Shown here piece after piece: positions 9,560 through 21,325 of a DNA stretch of 64,000 bases. Within the stretch, counting starts at the first letter, position 1. Every line of letters starts with the position of its first letter. This DNA is from Limnobaculum allomyrinae. GTDB lineage: Bacteria; Pseudomonadota; Gammaproteobacteria; Enterobacterales; Enterobacteriaceae. Below the pieces are notes generated by a model. The model made no database searches. It was not told where the DNA came from and was given only the letters and a program-made list of their open reading frames with translations. The stretch covers positions 692,575 through 756,574 of the forward strand of contig NZ_JADRCR010000002.1 in assembly GCF_016649425.1 (NCBI RefSeq), in the 5' to 3' direction. The position numbers and the translations under genes are program-made.

Positions 9560-9785
9560 GATATTCCGGCCGTAAATACAATGAGCGTTTATTGCGATCG
9601 TGGTCGGCCGGAAGACCATCTATACTTGAGTATGGAGTGCGTCGGGCCTAAGCTGCCTACGGGCAGTTACAAAACACCTTCAGTGTTTTGCCCGGTGGGC
9701 CAGCGCTCGCGCTGTTCAAACAGGCTTTGCCTGTTTGTCGTTGACTTACCCCAAGTCTCCCCCCTCGGCACCTTTTCCCTCCGAT
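9560..9785 (+). repeat. Dispersed hairpin-rich intergenic repeat, copy A
   Basis: About 226 bp starting with GATATTCCGGCCGTAAA. Inside are GGCCGGAAGACC and several short hairpins: CTGCCTACGGGCAG, AAAACACCTTCAGTGTTTT, CAGCGCTCGCGCTG and AAACAGGCTTTGCCTGTTT. The same ordered set of hairpins recurs on the opposite strand at 36341-36570, and a shorter relative at 9886-10042 faces this copy. Open frames in it are not convincing as genes. Confidence 0.8.
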
Positions 9786-9885
9786 TGGCAATCTTTAGGT
9801 ATTAATATTCAACTCCTGACTCTGCCAACACGTATCAGAAATGCTTCAAAACGATGATAAAGGATTTTTGTACCTTAAATAGTTT

Positions 9886-10042
9886 ATCGTTGGGAGGGAC
9901 GAGTGTTGGGGTCGTAGCAGCTTTAGCTGCCGGAGGGCCCCTAACCCAGCCAGGCCCAACGCGCTCAGTAGTTAAGTACACATTGTCTTCCGGCCGAGCA
10001 CGATGGCTATAGTCGTTCATAGCTTTTACGGCCGGAATATCC
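9886..10042 (-). repeat. Dispersed intergenic repeat, copy B (short, facing copy A)
   Basis: It runs from ATCGTTGGGAG to GGCCGGAATATCC and shares the segments CCCAACGCGCTCA, GTCTTCCGGCCGAGCAC and TTTTACGGCCGGAATATCC with copy C. The middle, between the end modules, differs (it has AGCAGCTTTAGCTGC instead of the longer hairpin set). A and B are inverted with respect to each other around about 100 bp of AT-rich DNA, so the pair makes a composite of about 480 bp directly after mltB. Confidence 0.75.
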
Positions 10043-10209
10043 ACCACAATAAAACTAGAATAAAAACACCCGTTCTTCATCTGCAATGTTTCCACATTGT
10101 GAATAAATTGTAATCAAATCCCTCTTTATGTGAAACATCCTTCCCCCCAAAAGCGTATCAATGGATAAGACAATATAAGGTTAATAAAACCGTTACAGGG
10201 GAGGTCAGT

Positions 10210-10953
10210 ATGAATTTTCAGGGGAAAGTCGCCATCGTTACCGGTGGTAGCAGCGGGATTGGTCTTGAAACCGTTAAGGCATTTGCTAAACGAGGGGCTT
10301 CTGTCGTGATAGCCGATATCAGCGATAGTGGTCAGAAAGTGGCGGAATCATTAAAGGCTGAAGGTTTGGATATTCTGTTTGTTAAAACCGATGTGACCAG
10401 CGAGAAAGATCAGGAAAATCTGATTAACCAAACCTTAAGTCATTTTAAACGTCTGGATATTCTGTTTGCTAACGCCGGTATAGCCAGAGATAACGCCATT
10501 GATATGCTCAGCCTTGATGACTGGCAGAAAACCATCGATATCAATTTAACCGGGGTGTTTCTCAGCAATAAAGCCGCCATCCGCCACTGGCTGGCAGAGA
10601 AACAGCAAGGGGTTATTGTTAACTGCGGCTCCATTCACAGCTTTGTTGGTAAAAAACATGTCACCGCTTATGCCGCAGCTAAAGGTGGTGTCAAACTGTT
10701 AACGGAAACGCTGGCGGCAGATTATGCCGGTAAAGGCATTCGTATCAACGCAGTTTGTCCCGGCTATATCGATACCCCTTTACTGAGTGCATTAACCTCA
10801 GAACAAAAAGAGGCACTTGTGAAACTGCATCCACAGGGGCGTCTTGGTCATCCAGAGGAAGTGGCAAATGTCGTGCTGTTTTTGGCCGGAGATAAAGCCA
10901 CTTTTGTTAACGGTGCTTCAGTTCTGGTAGATGGTGGTTATACCGCGCAATAA
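10210..10953 (+). CDS. Short-chain dehydrogenase/reductase (SDR, classical)
   Basis: 247 aa with all classical SDR marks: the dinucleotide motif TGGSSGIG (residues 11-18), Asp36 at the end of beta-2 (favouring NAD(H)), FANAG at 87-90, Asn112, and the catalytic Ser141, Tyr154 and Lys158 (YAAAK). The C-terminal NGASVLVDGGYTAQ is typical of the FabG-like branch. It is a soluble oxidoreductase of unknown substrate. The start ATG is preceded by GGGGAGG. It is a single plus-strand gene between the repeat pair and the convergent beta-glucoside operon, with a hairpin terminator between the two. Confidence 0.88.
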   Translation: MNFQGKVAIVTGGSSGIGLETVKAFAKRGASVVIADISDSGQKVAESLKAEGLDILFVKTDVTSEKDQENLINQTLSHFKRLDILFANAGIARDNAIDMLSLDDWQKTIDINLTGVFLSNKAAIRHWLAEKQQGVIVNCGSIHSFVGKKHVTAYAAAKGGVKLLTETLAADYAGKGIRINAVCPGYIDTPLLSALTSEQKEALVKLHPQGRLGHPEEVANVVLFLAGDKATFVNGASVLVDGGYTAQ

Positions 10954-11019
10954 TGAGCGGTAGTGAAACAGGACGACGTTAATCGCGATCCGGCAGGAAA
11001 AGGGCTGGTTGATGTAATC

Positions 11020-11059
11020 ATCGCTGGTTGTTGAACAAGATTTTTCATCAACCAGCGAT
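11020..11059. terminator. Probable terminator between convergent SDR and GH1 genes
   Basis: Arms ATCGCTGGTTG (11020-11030) and CAACCAGCGAT (11049-11059) match perfectly and are followed by ATATTTT. It lies between two converging genes and can serve both directions. Confidence 0.7.
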
Positions 11060-11075
11060 ATATTTTAGCGATGAG

Positions 11076-12533
<1,458 letters not shown>

Positions 12534-12536
12534 TTA

Positions 12537-14510
12537 CTATCTGGTAACTGTAATCAGTTCATCACCGCTATTCACATCATGATGCTGTGGGTTAATTATT
12601 GAGAACTCTTCCGAGTTGGTTACCACAATTACTGTAGTTGCATCGATATCCTGAGCGGCCAGATAGGCCATATCAAATTCAATTAACAGCTGGCCCTGTG
12701 TTACTTCATCACCTTCAGCTACCAGCGCGTTAAAGCCTTTCCCTGCCAGTTTTACCGTATCAAATCCCACGTGAATCAATAGATCAATACCTGATTCTGA
12801 GCGTAGACCAATGGCGTGCTGAGAAGGGAGTACGGTTTCAACTCTTCCACTGAACGGTGCATACACTTTGCCTTCTTGCGGAACAATTGCCACACCCTGA
12901 CCAAGCAGACCGCTGGAGAAGGCTTCATCTTTAACGGCGGAAAGTTCAATAGCGGTTCCTGTCAGTGGGCTGGTGATTGGTGAACTTTCACCGACAGCCA
13001 GCAGTTGAGAGGCGTCATCTTCTGGCTGATCCTGGACTTCGTCGTCTTCTTTAAATCCTGCCAGCCAGATAAATACCGCTCCAAGCACAAAGGCAACAGT
13101 AATAGATAATAAGAAGCCAAGGAATTGTGGCATATGGCCGGTTTTAAAGAACACCGGTAATACAGCGATGCCTGGCAAACAGTAGCTCCAGGAAACCGCA
13201 TTAAACCAGCCAGCAATAGCACCACCGATAGCACCAGCCAGGCAGCCGCACAGCATAGGGCGCTTCAGTCGTAAGGCGACGCCGTAGATAGCGGGTTCAG
13301 TAATACCAAACAAACCCGTGACTCCGGCAGAAAGGGCGACTCGTTTCATTTCACTGTTTTTAGATTTCAGGTATACCCCAAGTACTGCGCCGGCCATAGC
13401 AAACACTGGAGAGGCTTGCAAACCGGTAAAGGTGTCATATCCCAGCGTGGCGTAGTTACCTACGGTAACGGGTGTAATTCCCCAGTGAACCCCGAGAGTA
13501 ACCAGCGGCATCCACATCGCACCAACAACAAAACCGGCAATAGAAGGATTGAGGTGATAAAGGTAGTTATACACGTTGCCAATACCGCCACCGATAGCGT
13601 TGCCGATAGGACCAAACACCAGCAGGGTTAATGGAACCATAATGGCGATACAGAACATCGGCGTGAACAGGTTACGGATAACCAGCGGTAATAGACGTTC
13701 AAAGAAATGTTGAACGTATGACATAGCCCATACCATTAATATGATGGGAATAACGGCAGCGGTATAACTCAGGTACTGCACCGGGATGCCAAAGAAGTCT
13801 AAATTTGGTGCGGTAACCGGAATACCGGCCAACTGCGTCAGAACCGTGGCCATTTCCGGGTTGCTCAGCGCTTCCTGCATCAGTTTATGAATGGCGGGAT
13901 CGGCTGAGTTAAGGGTGGCAATCTTATTGGCTGTCAGCATATTCATATAATCCGGACATACTAACGCACAGGCAGAAATCACAGCGGTAAACGGATTTAC
14001 GTTGAATTTTTTTGCTGCAGTAAAAGCCACCATTACCGGGAGGAAAGTAAAACCTGTCCAGGAGACGAAGTTTAAAATGCGATAAGTACCACTGGCCGGA
14101 TCCATTACTTCAATCGCACTAAGGAAAGAGATAATGCCCTGTAATATCCCACAGGCGGCTAATGGATAGATAAACGGAACAAAGATACTGGAGATGATAT
14201 CCATCAGTCGGCTAACAATACCGACCTTTGCGCCACCGGTCGCAGCGGCTTTTTCATCAATGTGAATCAGCGTCATGACTTCCTGATAAGCATCACCAAC
14301 ATGGTTACCAATAACTACCTGTAGCTGGCCGCTGGATTCAAGAACGGTAATGACGCCTTTGACCCGACTTAACGTTGTTTTATTTACCTTAGAGAAATCC
14401 TTTAAAATAAAGCGTAAACGAGTTGCGCAATGTGTGAGATTAATCACGTTATCATCGCCGCCAATTAGTTTCACAATTTCCTTTGCCGATTGGGCATAAT
14501 CAATTGCCAT
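12537..14510 (-). CDS. PTS beta-glucoside transporter, EIIBCA fusion (BglF family)
   Basis: 657 aa with three domains in the order IIB-IIC-IIA. IIB (about 1-90) has the phospho-accepting Cys28 in NLTHCATRLRF. IIC (about 100-460) is the membrane channel with about ten hydrophobic segments and the GITEPAIYGV loop. IIA (about 510-640) has the GIDLLIHVGFDTVKLAGKGF segment with the active His. It imports beta-glucosides across the inner membrane and phosphorylates them at C6. It lies 15 nt before the GH1 gene and 172 nt after the RpiR regulator. There is no BglG antiterminator gene nearby, so control is probably by the RpiR protein acting at the palindrome 14668-14686, not by antitermination. Confidence 0.92.
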   Translation of the reverse strand: MAIDYAQSAKEIVKLIGGDDNVINLTHCATRLRFILKDFSKVNKTTLSRVKGVITVLESSGQLQVVIGNHVGDAYQEVMTLIHIDEKAAATGGAKVGIVSRLMDIISSIFVPFIYPLAACGILQGIISFLSAIEVMDPASGTYRILNFVSWTGFTFLPVMVAFTAAKKFNVNPFTAVISACALVCPDYMNMLTANKIATLNSADPAIHKLMQEALSNPEMATVLTQLAGIPVTAPNLDFFGIPVQYLSYTAAVIPIILMVWAMSYVQHFFERLLPLVIRNLFTPMFCIAIMVPLTLLVFGPIGNAIGGGIGNVYNYLYHLNPSIAGFVVGAMWMPLVTLGVHWGITPVTVGNYATLGYDTFTGLQASPVFAMAGAVLGVYLKSKNSEMKRVALSAGVTGLFGITEPAIYGVALRLKRPMLCGCLAGAIGGAIAGWFNAVSWSYCLPGIAVLPVFFKTGHMPQFLGFLLSITVAFVLGAVFIWLAGFKEDDEVQDQPEDDASQLLAVGESSPITSPLTGTAIELSAVKDEAFSSGLLGQGVAIVPQEGKVYAPFSGRVETVLPSQHAIGLRSESGIDLLIHVGFDTVKLAGKGFNALVAEGDEVTQGQLLIEFDMAYLAAQDIDATTVIVVTNSEEFSIINPQHHDVNSGDELITVTR

Positions 14511-14667
14511 TATATATTCTCCTGCCTTCAGGTACGAATAACCGTTGATACACTCTCGTGTTTCGTCAGATTATATGAGGATTTATTATTCTGTTTCCTG
14601 AAGCCTAGCAAAAAGAAATAGAATGTCACGATATAACAATTCGCTAAAAAAGTAATTTGTCACAGAA

Positions 14668-14686
14668 ATAAAACAGCCTGTTTTAT
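14668..14686. promoter_or_regulatory. Palindrome upstream of the PTS operon, candidate RpiR operator
   Basis: ATAAAACAG-C-CTGTTTTAT is a perfect 9+1+9 palindrome. It overlaps the stop codon of the rpiR-type gene and lies about 160 bp upstream of the EIIBCA start. The central 17 bp recur exactly at 15798-15814, before the second LamB gene. Because it sits at the 3' end of the regulator gene it could also act as a weak terminator, but recurrence at a second promoter argues for protein binding. Confidence 0.6.
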
Positions 14687-15417
14687 TTTTTGAGATAGGT
14701 TTTGGCTAAATGGTTTCCAATTGCTTCCAACATATAAATAACCGGAACTTGAGTAGTGATATTATATTCGCCGGATATTAATGTCTGGGGCATATGATAA
14801 GAAAGATTAAAGTCAGCCATACGGGCTAAAGAAGAGGTTTCGCTATTGGTGATACTAATTATTTTACAATGGTGCAAACTGAATTGGCTTGCCAGCCGAA
14901 GTATTTCCGGTGTTTCTCCTGAAACGGAAAGAATGATGGCAATAGCATTTTTAAACATATCGCTGCTAATCGGATAATAGGGGTCATCAATATAGTTACT
15001 GAACTTACCTACGTTAGAAAAGAAACGAGCGCCATACTTCCCCAGAGAGCCAGAGGTTCCTGCACCAACAAACACGATGCGCTCTGCATTGATAATCTGA
15101 ATAACTGCTTGATTAATCAGCTCATCAAACTCTTCATTATTGATACTTTTAAAGAAGCTAAGGATTTCACTGACACCAAAATTGACCGGTTGGTGAACTT
15201 CTTGTTCCAGATAGAGCTTAAAGCGAATGCGGAATTCAGAATAACCATCGCACCCCATTTTTTTGCAAAAGCGTAGTACGGTAGTTGTCGAGACTTCCGC
15301 TGCATCTGCCAGTTCACGGATAGTCATGTACATCACTTTATCTTTATTCTTAATGGCATAGTTATAAACCATGAGTTCCAGACCATTAAGATTTGCTATT
15401 GAAGTGTGAGTGAACAT
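14683..15417 (-). CDS. RpiR-family sugar-phosphate-responsive regulator
   Basis: 244 aa. The N-terminal HTH_6 domain (YMTIRELADAAEVSTTTVLRFCKKMG, about 30-55) is followed by a SIS domain (VFVGAGTSGSLGKYGARFF, about 114-132, and ILSVSGETPEILRLA), which binds phosphosugars. It is transcribed in the same direction as, and just upstream of, the PTS and GH1 genes, and divergently from the second LamB gene. The likely role is sensing an intracellular phospho-beta-glucoside or glucose-6-phosphate and controlling import and hydrolysis. The identical palindromes in the two neighbouring promoters are the best candidates for its sites. Confidence 0.9.
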   Translation of the reverse strand: MFTHTSIANLNGLELMVYNYAIKNKDKVMYMTIRELADAAEVSTTTVLRFCKKMGCDGYSEFRIRFKLYLEQEVHQPVNFGVSEILSFFKSINNEEFDELINQAVIQIINAERIVFVGAGTSGSLGKYGARFFSNVGKFSNYIDDPYYPISSDMFKNAIAIILSVSGETPEILRLASQFSLHHCKIISITNSETSSLARMADFNLSYHMPQTLISGEYNITTQVPVIYMLEAIGNHLAKTYLKK

Positions 15418-15670
15418 AGATAAACCCGTGTATTAAGTACGTTAAAAACCCATCAACACAATAGCAGATTTTAGCTTTGATAACATACCTGAACATCACA
15501 TAACTATCAGAAATATAGCGAATAAACACTCACTAAAATCAGTGAGTTTATGTAATTGGTTTCAGTACCAGTGATGAATTTATTTTATGAAATATGATGA
15601 TTTATAGTGTTGTGTTTTAGGTGCCAAATAAATGGCTATATGTATAGGGATTTAACGTTTTGCTATGTAT

Positions 15671-15686
15671 TGTGAGGTAATTCACA
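15671..15686. promoter_or_regulatory. CRP-cAMP site, perfect TGTGA-N6-TCACA
   Basis: TGTGAGGTAATTCACA matches both consensus half sites exactly. It lies in the divergent rpiR/lamB-like region and fits catabolite control of the beta-glucoside genes and porin. Confidence 0.75.
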
Positions 15687-15797
15687 ATATTTAAAATTAA
15701 ATATCAGACGAGTAATGCATTTTTATTTTAATAGTAAAAATTAACATAATGAAAAATTCTTTAAATAACAAAGGTATTTTTTATTTTAGACGTTAAT

Positions 15798-15814
15798 TAA
15801 AACAGCCTGTTTTA
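15798..15814. promoter_or_regulatory. Second copy of the 17-bp palindrome, candidate RpiR operator
   Basis: TAAAACAGCCTGTTTTA is identical to the core at 14669-14685. It is upstream of the second LamB gene, 112 bp after the CRP-type site, which suggests that porin and PTS operon share one regulator. Confidence 0.6.
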
Positions 15815-16238
15815 TCGGTGTAACAAATCACAAATAAATAAAAAATAACAAGTGGCTAATGCGGGTGACAGATTTAAAACTTTTATGTTAGCCTCTGTCT
15901 CAATTAATATTTATCCATTAGATTTATTTATATTTATTGCTAAATATATAGCTAATTATTATTTGTTTGCCTGATTAAAATTGTAAGGATGGCGTCTATT
16001 CGGGAAATATAAGTCTTCGGATATAACCTTAATAATATTTAAATTAACCAATGCCAACGCATATTAGTAATTAATCTGTGTGGGGAGGGCTCGTTTCTTC
16101 ATATTGGTCTGGTTTGTCTGTTGCAGAAATATCCTGCCTGATTTTGTCGCCAAAGCAACGTTATACCAACAGAGAAGGTTCTGCCATCACTGGTGATGGA
16201 TAGTCATGAACCCGAAATAATCATGCGCTGCCGTTTGA

Positions 16239-17546
<1,308 letters not shown>

Positions 17547-17653
17547 TCAGGGGCATTGATGATCTACGGGTGATAATAGGATATTCAAAGAGCTTCATTG
17601 GTAGTGTTAAGGCAAACGTAAGCGCCTTTTTCTACTGTTTCCCTGATTGGGGT

Positions 17654-17681
17654 GTGCGCCAGACATGGGCGCACTTTTTTT
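17654..17681 (+). terminator. Rho-independent terminator after the second LamB gene
   Basis: Stem GTGCGCC/GGCGCAC (17654-17660, 17668-17674), loop of seven bases, followed directly by seven T. Confidence 0.88.
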
Positions 17682-17782
17682 ATCCGGGTTTTTATCTTAA
17701 ATGATGTGTTGCAGCCCGCAGGTTAATGCACTGATTTTGTTGTATCATCAACCTATAGCTGACGGTTAGTGAAGAGGTGGCA

Positions 17783-18343
17783 ATGCACAATTTATCAACG
17801 GAAAAATATCAATTATCTGAAGCAGAAATACAGCAGCAATATGCGGTATTGCAGACTCGTATGCAAAATGATGCTCCATTAACCCTGCTACATATTGGTA
17901 GTCAAAATACGTTGGTTATTTCTGGTGTTAAACATCAACCGATATCTGTGCAGCTGTTACATATTGGTAGTGATAAAACCGCCGCTGATTATTTTCATCA
18001 TCAACCGCCAACGCCGGATGAGATGGAAAATGCCATTATGGCGGTTGAAGATGAAGTGATCCGCATTCGAGCTTCTATCCCTGACGGTGCTCAGCTTTGT
18101 ACTACGGATTTATCTATTCGGGATATGGCATTGATTGCCGGTCTTGCGGAACAAGCTGAATTGAGTATGTCTCTGGACACCATGGAGCGCACATTTGATC
18201 GCCTGGCTTCAGTGATGTTGGGCAGACCCGCGGCATCAGAAGGAATACCGGAAGAAAATAGCTTTGCTGCCCGTCTATTAATATTGCGTGAGTTTATGCA
18301 TCATCTGGCGTTCCCCTCGATCGCTATTATGAAGCAAAACTAA
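17783..18343 (+). CDS. Hypothetical protein, 186 aa
   Basis: I do not recognise this gene. A GTG at 17777 is in frame, but ATG 17783 has AGAGG five bases upstream and is preferred. There is no signal or membrane segment; the protein is soluble and acidic. Noteworthy segments are LLHIGSQNTLVISG and LLHIGSDKTAADYF (two similar LLHIGS strands about 35 residues apart) and PDEMENAIMAVEDEVIRIR, a likely helix. It converges with the LysR gene and the two stop codons overlap by four bases. No function can be inferred from neighbours. Confidence 0.75.
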   Translation: MHNLSTEKYQLSEAEIQQQYAVLQTRMQNDAPLTLLHIGSQNTLVISGVKHQPISVQLLHIGSDKTAADYFHHQPPTPDEMENAIMAVEDEVIRIRASIPDGAQLCTTDLSIRDMALIAGLAEQAELSMSLDTMERTFDRLASVMLGRPAASEGIPEENSFAARLLILREFMHHLAFPSIAIMKQN

Positions 18344-19227
18344 AGTACTATTCGCTGTTCAATAAAGTCGATAAATAGCTTAATACGGCTGGAAAGGGCA
18401 GTGTTGCGATAATACACTGCCCTCACTACTTCTCTTGGGTGCGGGCTTTGCATTTGCCCGGCTAAAATCACCATCAGTTTTCCTTTCTCAATATCCCGTT
18501 GAACCATAAAGTTGGACAAACAGGCAATACCGTTGCCTTCCAGACAGAGCTGGCGTAATACTTCTCCGTTACTGGCGGCAATATCCGGTGTGATAGTGAT
18601 ACCGCTACCGACTGACCAATGATTCAAATTAGAAGGAGGAATGAAGCCCAACAAACGATGGGATAGAAGTTGCTCAGGCGTTTGAGGAATACCGGATAAT
18701 TGCAAATATCCAGGGCTGGCTACCAGCCAGAGTTTTGAATGTCCTAAAACTCGGGCATGCAGAGTGGAGTCTTCCAGTTTACCAATGCGAATAGCCAGAT
18801 CGGTGCGTTTTTCCAACAGGTTAATGATGCCATCGCTGGCACTTAGTTCGATGTCAATCATCGGATAGCGTTGAGAAAAATCCTTAATATGGGGTGTTAT
18901 CTGATGCAAGATGAATGGGCTGGCGGAGTCGATGCGTAAACGTCCCGATGGTTTTTCATGGCGAACCTTCAGCCATTCTTCAGCCTCAGACAGTTTCTCC
19001 AGTCCCACTCTGACTTTTTCAATAAACTGACTTCCTTCTTCGGTTAACTCCACGCGCCGGGTGGTACGGGAAAACAGGGTGGTATTTAACTGTTTTTCCA
19101 CTCGGGCCACGGCACGGGAGACTTTAGCCACCTGAATATCCAGCTGTTCTGCGGCAGCGGAAAAACCACCGGAATCGGCAACGGCAATCAGAATAGTTAA
19201 ATCTTCAGAATGAGTGATTATTGTCAT
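18340..19227 (-). CDS. LysR-family transcriptional regulator
   Basis: 295 aa with the usual LysR layout: an N-terminal winged HTH (GGFSAAAEQLDIQVAKVSRAVARVEKQL, about 16-43, then TRRVELTEEG) and a C-terminal [22 protein letters not shown] effector domain (GRLRIDSASPFILHQITP onward). It resembles the AaeR/DmlR-type LysR subgroup of short HTH linkers. It is divergent from the MFS gene at 19321 with 93 bp between the starts, so it probably controls that transporter. No good ribosome site is seen before ATG 19227. Confidence 0.9.
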   Translation of the reverse strand: MTIITHSEDLTILIAVADSGGFSAAAEQLDIQVAKVSRAVARVEKQLNTTLFSRTTRRVELTEEGSQFIEKVRVGLEKLSEAEEWLKVRHEKPSGRLRIDSASPFILHQITPHIKDFSQRYPMIDIELSASDGIINLLEKRTDLAIRIGKLEDSTLHARVLGHSKLWLVASPGYLQLSGIPQTPEQLLSHRLLGFIPPSNLNHWSVGSGITITPDIAASNGEVLRQLCLEGNGIACLSNFMVQRDIEKGKLMVILAGQMQSPHPREVVRAVYYRNTALSSRIKLFIDFIEQRIVL

Positions 19228-19320
19228 AATTGATAAAATCTTTTGCTTTTATTGGTATTTATTGAAAAAGAATCTATCAGCACAATGGCGCCAGTCAAGT
19301 CAATCTGAGGAACTTTTTCC

Positions 19321-20517
19321 ATGTCAAAAATGCCGCTTGCTTTATGGGCGCTGACCTTGAGTGCATTTGCTATAGGTACTACTGAGTTTGTGATTGTTGG
19401 GCTTATCCCGACGATTGCCAGCGATCTACAGGTGTCATTACCATCAGCCGGTTTATTGGTGAGCCTGTATGCGTTAGGGGTTGCCGTAGGTGCTCCGGTA
19501 TTAACTGCGCTCACCGGACGTTGGAAGCGCAAAAAAGTATTACTGGCTCTGATGGGGCTGTTTATTGCGGGTAATTTGTTGGCCTGGAATGCTCCCGGTT
19601 ATGAAACCTTAATAGCAGCACGTATTCTCACCGGATTGGCCCACGGGGTTTTCTTCTCTATTGGCTCTACCATTGCCACTGGGTTAGTTGCCAAAGATAA
19701 AGAGGCCAGTGCCATTGCGCTGATGTTTACCGGATTAACGGTTGCGTTAGTGACCGGCGTTCCTTTAGGTACCTGGATTGGTCAACATTTTGGCTGGCGG
19801 GCAACCTTCCTGATCGTTTCTGTATTGGGTATTATCGCCTTACTGGGTAGTGCGTTACTGATCCCTGCCGATTTGAAGCAGGCCGTCCCGGCAAAATTGT
19901 CTGCGCAGCTTAAAGTATTAACTCAGCCACGCTTGTTACTGGTTTATGGCATTACCGCAGTAGGGTATGGCGGCATATTCATTGCCTTCACTTTTTTAGC
20001 GCCTATTTTGCAGCAAGTCTCTGGTTTTCAGGCGGGGTCAATTGCCGGAATCATGTTGGTCTATGGTGTATCCGTCACCATTGGTAACATTTGGGGCGGT
20101 AAACTGGCGGATAGCATGGGGCCCGTTCGGGCGCTGAATATCATTTTCGCTGCGCTGGCATTAGTACTGTTTGTCTTTACCTTTACAGCAAATAGCCAGA
20201 TTGGTGCGCTATTAACCGTGTTTGTTTGGGGCGCCTTTGCTTTTGGTAATGTACCCGGACTACAAGTGTATGTTGTCCAACTGGCGAATAAATACGCTCC
20301 GGAAGCGGTTGATGTGGCATCTGGCCTGAATATCGCCGCGTTTAATGTTGGTATTGCCATTGGTGCCTGGTTAGGTGGTCATGTTGTCGCAGATATGGGG
20401 CTAATGGATACCCCATGGATTGGTGGACTGATCGTGATACTGGCTTTAGCAATGACGCGCTTGTCAGGTTTTCTGGATAATCGCAGTGCAACACGCGTGG
20501 CGGCCTGCCATATTTAA
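19321..20517 (+). CDS. MFS transporter, DHA1 family (AraJ/YdhP-like)
   Basis: 398 aa with 12 predicted membrane segments. The start MPLALWALTLSAFAIGTTEFVIVGLIPTIA is typical for the AraJ/YdhP/arabinose-efflux-like branch, and LTGRWKRKKVLL is the loop between TM2 and TM3. LTGLAHGVFFSIGSTIATGLV (TM4) and MFTGLTVALVTGVPLGTWIG (TM5, the antiporter motif) indicate export. It lies in the inner membrane. The substrate is unknown; a divergent LysR gene probably controls it. GAGGA lies nine bases before the start. Confidence 0.9.
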   Translation: MSKMPLALWALTLSAFAIGTTEFVIVGLIPTIASDLQVSLPSAGLLVSLYALGVAVGAPVLTALTGRWKRKKVLLALMGLFIAGNLLAWNAPGYETLIAARILTGLAHGVFFSIGSTIATGLVAKDKEASAIALMFTGLTVALVTGVPLGTWIGQHFGWRATFLIVSVLGIIALLGSALLIPADLKQAVPAKLSAQLKVLTQPRLLLVYGITAVGYGGIFIAFTFLAPILQQVSGFQAGSIAGIMLVYGVSVTIGNIWGGKLADSMGPVRALNIIFAALALVLFVFTFTANSQIGALLTVFVWGAFAFGNVPGLQVYVVQLANKYAPEAVDVASGLNIAAFNVGIAIGAWLGGHVVADMGLMDTPWIGGLIVILALAMTRLSGFLDNRSATRVAACHI

Positions 20518-20657
20518 TACCGTGGAAAATTTTGCTGGCTGAATTAAAACTGACAAAGATTCAATAAATTAAAGATTGGAAGAGATTTCGCATATTAATA
20601 CGGCAGGTTTGATTCCCGGCCAGCGGTTCAGATATGGTAATCTTCAATAGGGCAAAG

Positions 20658-20686
20658 AAAGCCTGAGACATATGTTCTCAGGCTTT
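20658..20686 (+). terminator. Hairpin between the MFS gene and pncC
   Basis: Arms AAAGCCTGAGA and TCTCAGGCTTT (20658-20668, 20676-20686) match perfectly around a seven-base loop, and GTTAC follows. There is no strong T-run, though the arm itself ends in TTT. It probably ends transcription from the accessory segment. Confidence 0.6.
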
Positions 20687-20734
20687 GTTACGAGTAGCCT
20701 GTATTAAGATAATAACTGCAGGGGAGTATCCATC

Positions 20735-21220
20735 TTGAATACCAGAATATGTGAGTTAAGCCGGCAAATAGGCCAACGTCTTGCTGTGACAGGTCAGTGG
20801 ATTACTTGCGCTGAGTCTTGTACGGGTGGTTTGATCGCGGCTTATTTTACTGAAATAGCCGGAAGCTCAGTTTATTTCGATCGCGGCTTTGTCACTTACA
20901 GCAATTTGGCTAAACAGCAGTTACTGGGGGTTAATCAACAAACCCTTTCTCAATGGGGAGCCGTTAGTGAGCAAACGGTGAGAGAAATGGCCAGCGGTGC
21001 GCTAAAGGCGGCTGCTGCAGATATTGCCATTTCGGTTAGCGGTATTGCCGGGCCGGACGGCGGTAGCGCAGAAAAGCCGGTTGGTACCGTTTGGTTTGGC
21101 TGGGCCAACAGAGAAGGGCTGGTGATTGCCCGTAAAAGACGCTTTAATGGCAACCGCCATCAGGTTCGTCAACAGGCGGTAGAATATGCCCTGACGGTAG
21201 TGCTGGAAAAATTTATTTAA
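20735..21220 (+). CDS. pncC: Nicotinamide-nucleotide amidohydrolase (CinA C-terminal type)
   Basis: 161 aa, the stand-alone CinA C-terminal enzyme that deamidates NMN to nicotinate mononucleotide in the pyridine-nucleotide salvage cycle. The family motifs are present: TCAESCTGGLIAAYFTEIAGSS near residue 25, VTYSNLAK, and VSGIAGPDGGSAEKPVGTVWFG around 100-125. The start is TTG 20735, with GGGGAG eight bases upstream; no ATG fits the conserved N-terminus. It lies just upstream of recA, as in E. coli (ygaD). Confidence 0.93.
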   Translation: MNTRICELSRQIGQRLAVTGQWITCAESCTGGLIAAYFTEIAGSSVYFDRGFVTYSNLAKQQLLGVNQQTLSQWGAVSEQTVREMASGALKAAAADIAISVSGIAGPDGGSAEKPVGTVWFGWANREGLVIARKRRFNGNRHQVRQQAVEYALTVVLEKFI

Positions 21221-21227
21221 AACTGAC

Positions 21228-21255
21228 TTGATACTGTATGATTATACAGTATAAT
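21228..21255 (+). promoter_or_regulatory. recA promoter with LexA (SOS) box
   Basis: -35 TTGATA (21228-21233), a 16-bp spacer and -10 TATAAT (21250-21255). The spacer is exactly the SOS box CTGTATGATTATACAG (21234-21249), which fits CTGT-N8-ACAG and the E. coli recA operator. LexA bound here would block the promoter. Confidence 0.95.
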
Positions 21256-21325
21256 CATTTCATCGCTTTAGAGATAAAGTCTCGTAATACTTTATGACCA
21301 CATTTGATAACCACGGAGCCGCATA

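Noticed and set aside
9581-10095. Two short ORFs in the repeats after mltB
   Set aside because: They lie wholly in the hairpin repeats, have no signal or motif, and their frames are not preserved in copy C.
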